Origin: Sphagnum magellanicum
Taxonomy: Eukaryota > Streptophyta > Sphagnopsida > Sphagnales > Sphagnaceae
Direction of reading: 5' to 3'
DNA: 64,000 bases
Assembly (NCBI GenBank): GCA_021904315.1
Contig: CM038907.1
Span: 20,901,223-20,965,222, forward strand
Under the pieces are notes generated by a model. That model did no database searches. It was given only the letters and a program-made list of their open reading frames with translations, and had not been told where the DNA came from. Positions 10,597 to 20,987 of this stretch are shown here, piece after piece. Position numbers and translations under genes: made by a program. How positions within the stretch are numbered: the stretch's first letter is position 1; each line of letters starts with the position of its first letter.

Positions 10597-11190
10597 ATTT
10601 TTTCAAACCAACAGCCCCATTTGTTAACACAAGATGAAAACAAGTGATTCCTTGATTTTGTGACAGGCATTCATGCTCCAACAAAATACTCAACTAGATT
10701 TAAAAAGCATGTCGGTCCAAAAAGGTTATTTGCCATGAAAAGCCATGACCACCATGTCATGGTACAACAAATACTATCACTCAAGTAGTGCATAATCTCT
10801 TACAACCAGGCCCTAGAGTGGCAATTATATAATTGGGAAAAAACATTTGGCAAAATATGTGCAAAGGTGATCAATCCAAACAACCTTTCCGATTTGCGAA
10901 CATATGTGGCCAAATCATTATGCCTTTTAGAAATATGGTATCCACCTGCATTCTTTGATTTGATGATTCATCTCCTTATACATCTAATCGACGATATGTG
11001 GGCTAGTGGGTGCTATATGGTGCTACCCCGTGGAAAGATACTTAAATGTGTTGAAAAGGTATGTAAGGAATAGGGTTCGGCCAAAAGCTTACATGAGTTT
11101 TGGTTATATGTATGATGAAACACTAGGGTTTTTGCATGGAGTATTTTGCATTATATGCACATACTCAACATCAAATGTGGGATCCCACTA
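10597..11190 (+). pseudogene. CACTA transposase (TNP2) core end plus DUF4218
   Basis: The transposase continues after the copia insertion. With frame changes one reads KPTAPFV, FLDFVTGIHAPTKYS, KHVGPKRLFAMKSHDHHVM, CAKVINPNNLSDLRTYV, CLLEIWYPPAFFDLMIHLL and WCYPVERYLNVLKRYVRN, then YMYDETLGF. These are the conserved end of TNP2 and the DUF4218 domain in their normal order. One stop lies at about 10793 and a frameshift near 11010. The GGPV..RW turn expected before YPVERYL is blurred. CACTA transposase cleaves the CACTA-ended termini for cut-and-paste movement; this copy is non-functional. Confidence 0.85.
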
Positions 11191-11560
11191 AAGAGGAAAA
11201 GGACAATAGTGAGGTCCTTGAAGGGTGGGCCCATTTCAAGAAGCTAAGCATCATGGAATTACAAGGAATTCATGAACATGTAATCATAAACTTTGTGGCA
11301 ACTGAAGGATTATAAAGGTGTGCACTTCACATGAGCATGTTGAAATCATTGTTACGGATCCATTTTCATTCTAAGTTGTGTGTGCACAATATTAATGTGC
11401 ATATGGAAGTTTACATTGTTACAAGTGCCAATTTTAAGGTTTATGCAAGTCCATGTTTACAGGCTTCAAGTCCAAGTTTTATGTTTTAATTCCAAGTCAA
11501 AATTGGATTATGGGTGTTTTTTAATTGGGTACATAGACTAGTGAGAGCAAATTGTGGATT
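11191..11560. other. Spacer with a 64-bp direct repeat (first copy)
   Basis: No full domain is seen. Bases 11394-11457 match 13637-13700 with 5 differences in 64. Both copies are open for 21 codons in one frame (NVHMEVYIV... and NVHMEAYIV...). They flank the satellite and the DUF4216 piece. Confidence 0.6.
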
Positions 11561-12870
11561 TTGGAACATAACATGGGTGGAATGTGGAAGGGATGATAGG
11601 TCTATCTAATGATACTATGGTGAAAACAATGGTGAAATATTGATGTATTATGAAAGAATGTAATAAAACCATTGGACGCTATGAAATGTGCGTGGTAAGA
11701 AATGTGAATGGTTTAGGCATGGTTTAGCTAGTGCATGATGGCAAAATGGAATGTGACCATTACATTTCATTATCAGTGGGAATGGTGAGTTGAAGCAATT
11801 ACAAGTTTGGAATAATATTGAGGTGGAATCAATGGTGGAATGATTGTGTAACGTAAATGTTGCAATCATGGTGATGGATAGTGGTAAATTGGAATGTAAC
11901 CATTACATCCCATTATGAAGGGGGCATGGTTAACTATGGTGATTACAAGCTTGGAATGATATTGGATAGAACCAATGGTGAAGTTTGAATGTATTATAAG
12001 AGGTGCAACTCTAGTCAATGGGTTCAAATTTCAAAGTTGTGTGTGGCAATAAAGTGGAATGTAACCAATAGCTTCCACAATCCATTAATCATGGTGGGTT
12101 GTAATGATTACAAGGTTGTAGGCTAATGCTAGTGGAGTGGAATGTAACCCATACATTTCAGTATGAAGTGTGCATGGTTGACTATAATGTTTATAAATCT
12201 TCAATGAGATTCACATGGAACTGATGGCAATATGAAGTGTGTGATTAACAATGTATTGTTAGTGATCTAGGCTTGGGTAATGTGTTCAAGGTGGTGCATG
12301 GTGGTAGAATGGGAAGTATCCTATCCAATCCACTATGAAGTCATTATTACACACATGTCCTTATTCTAGTGCATTATAGCGATGACAAGTATGTAGTAGT
12401 ATTGTTACATGGTTTTAATGTTGTTGAGAAGGTAAATGGTCTAGGGTTGGTCAAGGGATTGTTGGATGTGGATGGTGGTAGAATGGAACATGTAACACTG
12501 ACATTCCACTATCTAATGGGAATAGTTGGTCGTGGTAATAACTAGTTTAGAGTGATATTGGTGTGGAACAAGTGGTGTAGTTTGCGTAATGTAACTGGTG
12601 CAATCATGGTCAAGGGGATAAGCATGTTGTGTGTAGAGTGAAATTTGTAGCCAATCCATTCCACTTACAAGTGTGCATGGTTGGTTGTAACATTTACATG
12701 TTTGGAGAGATATTGGGGTGGAAGGAATGGTGAATTGGCCATGGATTGCAAGTGGTCTAAGGAGTGGGAAAGCTAAATTGTGACAATGACAAATTGTTAA
12801 CAATATTGTGATGGAACCAATGATCAAGTGTCCAAGCAATGATGCTTTGGTGCAATGAAGATAATGCATG
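11560..12870 (+). repeat. Diverged tandem repeat, about 150-170 bp period, inside the CACTA element
   Basis: A core 'ggaatgtaaccattacatt..attatgaag' recurs with drift near 11745, 11889, 12050, 12137, 12319, 12490 and 12640. Each is followed by 'gcatggttg' or 'gtggtgattacaag' type text and 'ggtggaa..aatggtg'. Spacing varies from 90 to 180. It lies between the DUF4218 and DUF4216 coding pieces, so it is intronic or inserted satellite. Reverse-strand frames here arise from the repeat and are not genes. Confidence 0.7.
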
Positions 12871-13340
12871 TGTTATAGGCCTAATATGGGATTGGTGGGG
12901 GGGACATTGTGGAATGTTCTATAGGTTGAATGTTATTGAAATTGTTGCAACAAATGACGTTGGAAAATGGGCGCAGAAAGTGGCAAGAAGCATGTTTTAA
13001 GCAATAACAAGATTGTATAGAGTTTTGTGTTAGGGGCAATTAGTGGGCATTGAGCTCGAAGGAATATACAATCTCTAAATCACTTGGCAACAAATATCCC
13101 ACCTTTTGCAAATTGGCTACTGAATGTTGTGAGGATGCAGACTGCTAATAGTCAAAATTGACCCTGGTGTGCTACATTTTTCCCGGCCTCCAAACCATAT
13201 TGCTTACACATACAAAAGCATGTGGGCATACGAAAATCATTATTGAATTGCTCTAAATGAAAAGCGCATGGCACATGTAACCTATCATAATGGGGTGGCA
13301 CGCATATTTAGCCAAGGTAGTTGGTGTTTTACTTGAGATT
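12871..13340. other. No gene recognised
   Basis: Mixed sequence between the satellite and the DUF4216 piece. It may contain decayed CACTA coding sequence, but I cannot align any motif. Confidence 0.4.
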
Positions 13341-13572
13341 AAAACATTATAGTGACTAACATGCATTATGTAGGGGTGTTGAAAGAGATAATTGATGTGT
13401 CACATGGTAGATTACACTTTGTGGTCATGAGGTGTTCATGGATTCCTGTAAACACCCGTGGTAATGCAACTGTGAAACAAGATGAATATGGATTTTGGTT
13501 GATGGTGAACCATGGTCGAAAAGTGCATGGATATGTGGAACCTTATGTGTTTCCATCAATAGTTTTTTAGGT
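13340..13572 (+). pseudogene. CACTA-associated DUF4216 domain fragment
   Basis: The frame reads YVGVLKEIIDVSHGRLHFVV, then CSWIPVNTRGNATVKQDEYG, FWLMVNHGRKVH and EPYVFPS. DUF4216 follows DUF4218 in plant CACTA transposase ORFs, and its hallmarks are 'YyGvLkeIiel', 'CdWvd...TrGnatvkvDeyGf.lVn' and 'pFvfpsq'. Here the domain is nearly complete and free of stops over about 72 codons, although the surrounding gene is broken. Its biochemical role is unknown. Its position downstream of 10597-11190 supports one CACTA element from about 4.4 to at least 13.6 kb. Confidence 0.82.
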
Positions 13573-14880
13573 AACTTCTGATTTCCATAGAATCCAACTG
13601 AATGAGTAACAAAATATCATATGCATTAATCAACCCAATGTGCATATGGAAGCTTACATTGTTTCAAATGACAATTTTAGGGTTTATGCAAGTCCATGTT
13701 GTACTTGATAGATTTGTTTATGGCAAAATCCACTCTCCACATACCACTTGCAATTCATTATGGGGCGACGTGACTTATTTCATTGGCACATTACACTAAT
13801 ACTATACTTGTGTTCCATGGGCATTCCACTATAGTGGAGTTGGTACCTTGCAATTGAATGTTAGTGGATTGTAAGTGGAATGTCATAGTTATTGTAATGA
13901 TTAATTACATCACTCTCACTTTCTAGGAGTAATAGATAGCTTGCACATGTACCTTGATCTCCAATAGTTATATTGACCCATGCACATTGCAATGTCATAG
14001 GTGTTTTTTGTCCTAGACAAGGTGGGTGGTGGAAATTGGCAAGTAGTTGTGCAAAAAAACACAAACTTGATGGGTGCAAGCTGAAATTATGGACATGATG
14101 ATTAGGATAGACATAGATGGGGTGTTCACGGGCACGCAAGCGTCTGGTGTAGCAAGAGAGAACATAAGGGATGTTGAAGAAGGGGAGGAAGTGTTGGCAA
14201 TAGAAGTGGAGCAAGTGGATGCCATTGTTGACATTGAGGCATTAAAAAAGATGGAGAAGCTTTTGCAGAGCTTGACTAAGTTCTTTGTACGACAAAACAT
14301 TTTACCCATATAGTGCCTATATAGAATTCTTTAATGGTTGACACGAATGTAAGCTTGTAGGTGTGTAAGTAGTTTATGTTAAGTGGATTGAAGCTTGTAT
14401 GTTTTAAGAGATTTTTTCTAGCATGTACATTAGACATCATTTTGATAATAACATGTACAATGTTTTCCTAGCCTCCATTGTGCACAATGCCTCAATGCCA
14501 CAGTTGTAATTTCAAGATTCCACATGGTATTTAAACATGACATGAAGTTAATTGCAAAACCCTTCAACTCTTTGCAAACACTTTGCATGTGAAATAAAGT
14601 TGCATGGGGAGTGGAAGCCCATTCCACTATAACTGCATTCCAAGCAATTGGTCAAAAAAACATGTGACCCATTCCATTGGCAGGCATCAATTGGAAAAAA
14701 ATTTAATAATAATAAAAATTATAATTAAATCCATGCCAGTCACTAGGAGACCACTGGACATAATGACTAGTGGTTTGGTAGTGATTTATGTTGGGGACCT
14801 TTGGGTGGGATTGGATGTACTCCATTCGAATGGATTTGAGTGGAGTCGTCACAATGGAATAAGATGCGATCTATTGTAGT
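13573..14880 (+). other. Possible CACTA 3' region
   Basis: Contains the second copy of the 64-bp repeat (13637-13700). It also holds a 79-codon acidic frame (14074-14313, DVEEGEEVLAIEVEQVDAIV...) that may be the transposase C-terminus but is not recognised. Short inverted pieces around 'cactaggagaccact' occur at 14742-14756. No clear CACTA terminal repeat was found, so the right end is not located. Confidence 0.35.
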
Positions 14881-14882
14881 GA

Positions 14883-15450
14883 TTGACCCTATGGATATCC
14901 ACCTTTTACGTTGTGCTCAAGGTAATGAATGCATTGAAATCCGTGATGCAATTCATGACACCTTTGCCACCATTACGCAAGATGTTGGTTTCCACATGGG
15001 ACAACAACAATTACATGCGCTTCCTTCAACCACATTCAACTCCTTTCGTCAACGAGTTGACATTGTGTTTACCAAAGATGTCATTCACACCCTAGCCAAT
15101 GTTGTCATTACCAACCCAATGTGAGTAGATTTACTTCCCTAATCTTGCACAATTCAAGTATTTGTCGCCTTTGATGTAGTTCAAGCCAAGGAAAAGAGCT
15201 ATTGCAATCAACACCCCACTAATCAATTCCTCCCCTTAGCAATTGAGGTATTTGGGTACTTACAAAAATGTGTCGATGTGTTTTTACATGATTGTACCAA
15301 TGCCATTTGGAGCTTGAAAGGGCCAAAGGGCCTTTAACTTTTTACCTTGGTCATTTTTTTTCATCAAAATTTTTTGATCACATTACAAAGGATGCATGCG
15401 TCCTCCATCTTAAGTTGAGCCAACTTGACGTCCTGTCACTTCTCCCTTTT
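14883..15450 (+). pseudogene. C-terminal tail of a LINE-like retroelement protein
   Basis: The frame reads AIHDTFATITQDVGFHMGQQ, FRQRVDIVFTKDVIHTLANV, (stop) VDLLP (stop) SCTIQ, AQAKEKSYCNQHPTNQFLPL, AIEVFGYLQKCVDVFLHDCT and AIWSLKGP. A frameshift near 15340 leads to FLITLQRMHASSILS. This fits the post-reverse-transcriptase tail of plant LINE-like elements, with the pattern 'RVDIV.s..g..tlaDvviadPt...' then 'Y....fLPlaiEvfG.l.......ffLh.cA..iW' and '.i.itLQRmqAssIl.RA'. The assignment is from memory of that pattern. No reverse transcriptase is found upstream, so it is a truncated fragment. At least two stops fit loss of Arg codons by C-to-T change. Confidence 0.6.
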
Positions 15451-17831
15451 CTTTAATTATACTCCTTTGTACATTTTCCTAATTTACGATGTGTTTTTCA
15501 ATAAAGTTTTACATTCTTTTTCTCTCAAAGAACCTACTCTGAACCACCAATTTTGTGCGGGTTCTTTTAGGAAACTCATTGGTTGTTTGATTTTTTTGAA
15601 AATACCAAAACCATATGTTATTAACAAAATCATTGAAGAATTGCCCAACACTAGTGCACACCCATTGGAATTGTATTGGGTTAAATTTTTCATAAGCATA
15701 TGAAATGTGCTTTCTTACAAACTTTACATGAAATATTTCCCGTTTGAATAGGAAGCCTGAGCTCCTTTTACATAGTTAATTATGTTGTCATTGTGGTAGT
15801 GGATAGTTGAGTTTGTTGGCTTTGTATTTCAAGATAGAGAACTAGTTTTGCACAATGTGAATTAATTTAATTTTGGGAATGCCTCGTACATTCAAAATGG
15901 TTAATATATGGATGGTGGCAATTGTGGAATTTTGTCTAAATCTTGTACAAACAACCATAAAATTTGTGAAACTTATTTGGCTACAATTTCTAAGTTATGT
16001 GGCACATATGTACAAGAGAGATTGTTATAATTATTAGAATTTTTTCATTGTTAATGAATTCAATCCCTACAATTTATATTGTTAATTTTTGCAAAATTGA
16101 TAGCTTGAGTTTTGTTATCAGATGTGCAATGGACAAATAATATTTTCTAGTTTGGGTTTTATGATCAATAGGTACATTCACAATAAAAGGAACTAGAATG
16201 AAAAAGAAGGTAAATCAAGTTGTGAAACTTCAAAATAAATCAATATGTCTATGTGATGTCATTTGAAAGTTGTAATAACAATGGAATTGTGCTAAATGAC
16301 TATATGAATGGTGACATTTTCAAATTGAAAAGCCATGTTACATTCAATTTTATATTTTAGTTTAAGTTAAGAGCTTTTGATATTGAGCATGTAATGTTGC
16401 ATCAAATGATGTCCATTTTGCAAAAGACCTCCAAATAATTGTATAAACACAAACTATATATAAACTTGCTAATACCTAATATCTTTGAACATTAAAAATC
16501 TACCAACCACATTAAAAATGGTCACTATTGGAGAAAACATGTGTCAAGTTCTTTGAACTTTCTAATATGTTTAAATTTCATGAATCCTTCAAGTCACATG
16601 AATGTAGCGTAATGTACATGATATATCAAGAAATTTTTTTGTTTATAATAGAAAAAATGAATTGCATGATATACAAGTAAATGTGTTTTTGTTATGATAT
16701 GATCATTTTTCAAATGTACCACAAAACATGGACAATTTGAAAATAAATGTTTATTCACCAATGACAACCACACAATTATGCACATATGAATTTTAATTCT
16801 TGCCATAACAAATATTTTTTTTAATAAATTTGTATAACACATTTTTCATAAAGTGATGCTCAAATGCAACCATCCCAATCTATGGCATCAATCTATCTAT
16901 GTACTGGCTCAAGACTATTGGTTCCTTTTATTATGAATACACCAATTTTGGGCAATTATTAAAAAATGTTACAAACCCTTATTGAATATAAATAATTTAT
17001 GAATATACCCACATACCTGGTGGAAGGGAATTTGTAAATAAGGCAATTAGATTTAGGATATGCAAAAAGTGTTGAAGAATTGCAATGGAGGTAAATAATA
17101 TAATGTGAAATGTCACTTTCCTCATTCAATGAGCAGGTGATTTGAGTTCTCTACAATCTTACCATTCATGTGGCTCAATTATATGCGGTAATCTAGTCCA
17201 TCGGTTACCTAGTCCATCCATTTCAATTTAAGGCAAGTGGTAAATTTTATAGTTACATTTGCCATTGGTGTTATAATGAAATTAAATTTTGTGGGTGTGA
17301 CAATCTCAAGTGAGAAATGGCCATATATGGGATTCTTATATATGCTAGGGCTTGTATTGGGATGTAACACAATGCTGAAGAAATGCATAGTGATGTTTTG
17401 CAAATAACCATTTAAGATTTGATGTGGCTTCTCTATCAAAGGACTTCAAGCAATGTGGTCAGTAGTTGGGATGCATGCATGGGATTTGTAAATCCCCTAT
17501 TTTATTTATTTTGGTTACACAAGTTTATAACCATCATAAATTTGTAACATTTCAAGGTTCTTTAGGCCAAAGAACTACTGCATATACCCATAGGTTTCTG
17601 GGTTTAAAAATAATTGAAGTTATACCAACCTTCACAGTTGAAAATTGAAAAACCCTAAACCAACCAAGTTCTTTGATTCTGATTTTTTTCAAAAAAACCA
17701 AAACCAATGGTTCTTTGATTTTGAAATATTTTGAGAAGTTGAAACTTGTGGTTCTTTAAAAAATCAAATAAAAACACCAACATTGGCATACACCCTATTA
17801 CAAAATCAAATATGGTCGTGGTGAAGAAGGG
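15451..17831. other. Gene-free AT-rich stretch
   Basis: No domain, RNA gene or ordered repeat is supported. Short open frames on both strands have no recognisable motif and look like chance frames in AT-rich DNA. Confidence 0.6.
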
Positions 17832-18917
17832 TGATGGTGTGATGAGAAATTAGGGGATGAAACCCTAATGGATATTTACAGTACCATCATTTGTTGGAAG
17901 TTGAAGGCAACAAAATTTTAGCAATTGATGGTGACCGATGGTGGGTCTTGTGAGTTTTTGTTTTTGTGTTGTCTTGTTCTTTTACATGTTATGAGCTTGT
18001 CACAATCTTTATGAGCGGCGGCGTTCAATCCAGTGTGGCTTTCCTTATGGGTGAGCTTTGTGTGGTGTGGAGTGGCTAGTCAGATCTTTTTTGTTAGATG
18101 TTAATCAAGCTCGAATGGAGGTTGAAGCTTATAAAGGGCCACAAAGTTTCTACTAAAGGAAGCTAAGTTTTCAAGACTTGGAGTTTTTGGTTAATTTTTT
18201 ATTTTCTAGGTTTTTGCTTTAGAAAAACTCTGGAACACACTTGAAAGGAAAATACCTAATGGTGTGGGTTGCATCAGTTTTGGGGGATGATAGATCTTCT
18301 ATTGTGTTATGCATCTTTCAGAGACTAATGATTTCACAATAGAAGTAGGAGCTTGTGATGAGGGGAATGATGATGATAATTAAAGATATTGAAAGTGACT
18401 AAATTTAACAAACAAAGTTATGTGGGATTAAGTGGGTATGAGGGAAAAGAACATTTGAATATTTTAGGATCTTCGAATGCACATTGTGTATCTGTTCTTG
18501 GTATTGTTTCATCTATGAATAAAGTAGGGGTAATGGGTTGCATTTGACAAATATTTGGGGAAAGCTCATCTACAACATGAGACACTATTTGATCTTCTTT
18601 TCCACCATTTTTTCCAATTTTCAAGGTCTTTTTGGTTGTTGGGCATTTCAAGGTTTTTTGTATTTTGTTGGGTGAGAGGAGTCTACGAGGATGGGTCCTT
18701 TTATTTTGCTAAATGTTATCAGTGAAAGCTCATGAGAGAAAGATTGGAGCAATTTGACCCCCATAGGCTCTTGAAAATTAAATTTCTAGTTTGATTAAAG
18801 TAATGAATTTGTCCTAATAATCAAATTTGATGATTTTGTTGATTGTGCAAGTTACATGGATCATCTTCAATGCTTATGGATATTTGAATGTGAAGGGAAC
18901 TTTCTTATGCCCTATTT
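17832..18917 (+). repeat. Gypsy 5' LTR
   Basis: Starts near 'tgatggtgtgatgagaaatt' and matches the 3' LTR throughout: 'attaggggatgaaaccctaa' against 'attaggggatgaaactctaa', 'cttatgggtgagctttgtgt', 'gatcatcttcaatg.tt' and 'tgtgaagggaact'. It ends at about 'ttatgccctattt', just before the primer-site relic. The two LTRs share a matching antisense frame, which only reflects their common sequence. Confidence 0.88.
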
Positions 18918-18918
18918 T

Positions 18919-18930
18919 TGGTATTAGAGT
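18919..18930 (+). promoter_or_regulatory. Degenerate primer binding site (tRNA-Met type)
   Basis: TGGTATTAGAGT differs from the standard TGGTATCAGAGC at two positions, both C-to-T changes, and lies at the LTR edge. Confidence 0.7.
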
Positions 18931-19200
18931 AATACAATTTAGTAGGTGATGTTGTAGTCATGCTAAACATTAGGGAATTGTTGCTATCAGGATGAACAAC
19001 AAAATTATAATTGCAGAATTTAACCAATGTTAGTTTGAAAGGGCATCCACTTCCAATTACTCTAGTGATCCACATTTTTGGTTTTGCTATAGCAAAGATA
19101 ATAGGATTTGACCCTAGAGAAGTGAAGCAAGGAGACCTTGCAATTGGTGTAACTTTGTCAGGATTCTTCATCAGAGTAGCAATATGGTTAAAGGTTTCAC

Positions 19201-19518
19201 ATGATGACTGAAACTGGCTCTTCTTCAACACAAGCAACTCTAGGTTCTTCTACCAATTTAAATGGCCATATTGTTAGAAGTGAGAGATCTTGTAGACTTC
19301 ATGAAGAAACCAACAATATTCCTAGACTAGGGGATATTTGGTTGTGTGTAAACTCACCATTCTTACAAGGAGGTGCAAGATTCTTCAAACCTAAACATAG
19401 CAGTGAATTTAGAAAAGGGGATAAAATCATTAGAGTAGAGTTGTTGGGAGCTATTGCACGTGTGTTAAGTTGGAAGTTTGCAATAGTTCAAAAGGGAGAT
19501 CAAATTGGGTTTATATAG
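19201..19518 (+). CDS. Gypsy upstream frame with 'GDIW' domain, copy A
   Basis: A 105-codon open frame from ATG 19201 to TAG 19516. After a Ser/Thr-rich start it carries LGDIWLCVNSPFLQGG, FFKPKHSSEFRKGDKIIRVE and LLGAIARVLSWKFAI (GDIW encoded at 19330-19341). The same pattern recurs in copy B (20596-20883): GDIW, then about 28 residues, then F..GDK..RVE..G.I.R.L.WK. I do not recognise the domain. It lies upstream of gag inside the retrotransposon, where plant gypsy elements sometimes carry extra frames. The repeated pattern, rather than the length, is what suggests real coding sequence. Its function is unknown. Confidence 0.5.
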   Translation: MMTETGSSSTQATLGSSTNLNGHIVRSERSCRLHEETNNIPRLGDIWLCVNSPFLQGGARFFKPKHSSEFRKGDKIIRVELLGAIARVLSWKFAIVQKGDQIGFI

Positions 19519-19599
19519 GTGTTGATGAAATACATTTTAATAGTAAAATAGAAGGTAACCGTCTTTTTGGAATGGAAATTGAAAAAAATCATAGGTTGA

Positions 19600-20590
19600 A
19601 CTCACCAGAAATTTGAGAAGAGGAAATCTTGTTTCGCAACCCTAGCTTTGGGCTCGCGACCAAGGCAAAGGGGGTTGCAAGGTTACGAGCCAAGAGGAAG
19701 TCCGGGAGTTAAGGCAAGAAGAAGCCCGGGAGTCACATCACATACTCCTGGGAGTGTTAGAAAGTGTGAGGGAATGTGAGGGAGTGAACACTCACACTCC
19801 CAAGGCAACTCCCACTTTGGGAGATGGAGTCCCGGTGGACTCCCGAAACTTCAGAGAGCAATTGCAGGGGTCAAAACTCAATGGCTCGTGGCATTCTTTA
19901 TATCATTGGAAAGCTCTTAGAGCGTAAATGTCTGAAATGGGCTTGCATTGCTCATTTGGACATCTAAAACACAAGTTATGGCCAAAAGAAAGGCCGAAAG
20001 TCAAACTGCCAGTTTAACTCCCGACCACAAAAAGTCGGGAATCGACCCGATTTACTTAGCTATAGGGGGTGTGCCACATATTTGAAAAGCTCTTGACGAG
20101 AGCTACAACTTTGCTTAAGACTGCATTGCGATTCAAGGTCTGCTCGCAAAGTTATGGGGCTCCAAAGTTGCGGGAGTCCCAATTGGCGCGATTTCGGGAC
20201 TCCCACTCGGGAGTCCCAGGAAAAATAGCCATTTGGATGTAGCCCCCATGGAGAGCTATAGAATATACTATAAGGGAGAAGGTGGTGGCTTCCCCCAAGT
20301 CCGGGCCGTGGTGAGTCTTGTGTGTCCGTGTTGCCCGTGGCTCGTCCTAGCACCAAGGGTGCTCCAACTTTGCACTAACCACTTTGTGTGGGTTGTGTGC
20401 AGGCCCGTGTGAGTGAGTGAAGCTTGTCAACTCTTCCTAGTCCCATCCCGGAGCTCCAACACACCCCTCTACCCCTCAAAGTGTTGCGAGCTAGGGAGCG
20501 TGCTCCGACTCCTTCCTTTTCCGCTGCTTTCTATTTGGGCTCACATTTGAGCCCTTTAAGGAGTTGGGAGTGCGTCATCTTGGCAACTGG
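19600..20590 (+). mobile_element. GC-rich foreign insert, LTR-like
   Basis: This block is clearly richer in G and C than everything around it and is packed with 'gggagtc' and 'gactccc' words in both orientations (for example cgggagtcccaattgg and actcccactcgggagtcccag). A TATA-like stretch (gaatatactataagg) lies near 20262-20276. Two diverged copies of a 'ttggaaagctctta...gttatggcc' segment start near 19905 and 20080; such text is common in plant gypsy LTRs. It interrupts the space between the two GDIW domain copies. A solo LTR of another element is the best guess, but neither TG/CA ends nor a target duplication could be fixed. Confidence 0.5.
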
Positions 20591-20595
20591 GATGA

Positions 20596-20883
20596 ATGGA
20601 GTGCAACTACCAGACACGAGGCAAACAACCTACTACAAATAAACCTCTTAAACATTACCCATTCACTTTTCTACATATAGAAAATGAGAAACATCCCCCA
20701 TATGCTGGTGATATTTGGGTTTTCACGTTGCTTGTAGATTCTGATAGATGTGTCAGAATATTCATGCTTGGGATGGAGAAATTGTTTCAACTTGGTGATA
20801 AGCTAGTAAGAGTGGAACATGTTGGTGTAATTTCCAGACTGTTGAATTGGAAGTTGGAAGTTGATGGAGATGGGTTACATTAA
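20596..20883 (+). CDS. Gypsy upstream frame with 'GDIW' domain, copy B
   Basis: A 95-codon frame whose domain part reads YAGDIWVFTLLVDSDRCVRI, FQLGDKLVRVEHVGVISRLL and NWKLEVDGDG (GDIW encoded at 20707-20718). Residues shared with copy A are GDIW, the F..GDK..RVE core, G.I.R.L and WK. The first 15 or so codons come from the edge of the GC-rich insert, so the ATG at 20596 is probably not original. The two copies look like an ancient duplication of a domain of about 60 residues within one protein. Function unknown. Confidence 0.5.
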   Translation: MECNYQTRGKQPTTNKPLKHYPFTFLHIENEKHPPYAGDIWVFTLLVDSDRCVRIFMLGMEKLFQLGDKLVRVEHVGVISRLLNWKLEVDGDGLH

Positions 20884-20987
20884 TGGGTTGAGGAAAGTGA
20901 AAACCATGTAGACTTTTTTGTTTATCCTTGAAATAGGTTCTAGGTGTAGTTAGTGACACAATTTTGTTTTTAATCAGTGAATACATC

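Noticed and set aside
5169..10601. Five-base target duplication of the copia element
   Set aside because: Flanks are acatt and atttt; only partial agreement, so none is claimed.
12513..12869. 118-codon minus-strand frame
   Set aside because: Lies wholly in the ~150-bp repeat array in the CACTA element and repeats its words; not a gene.
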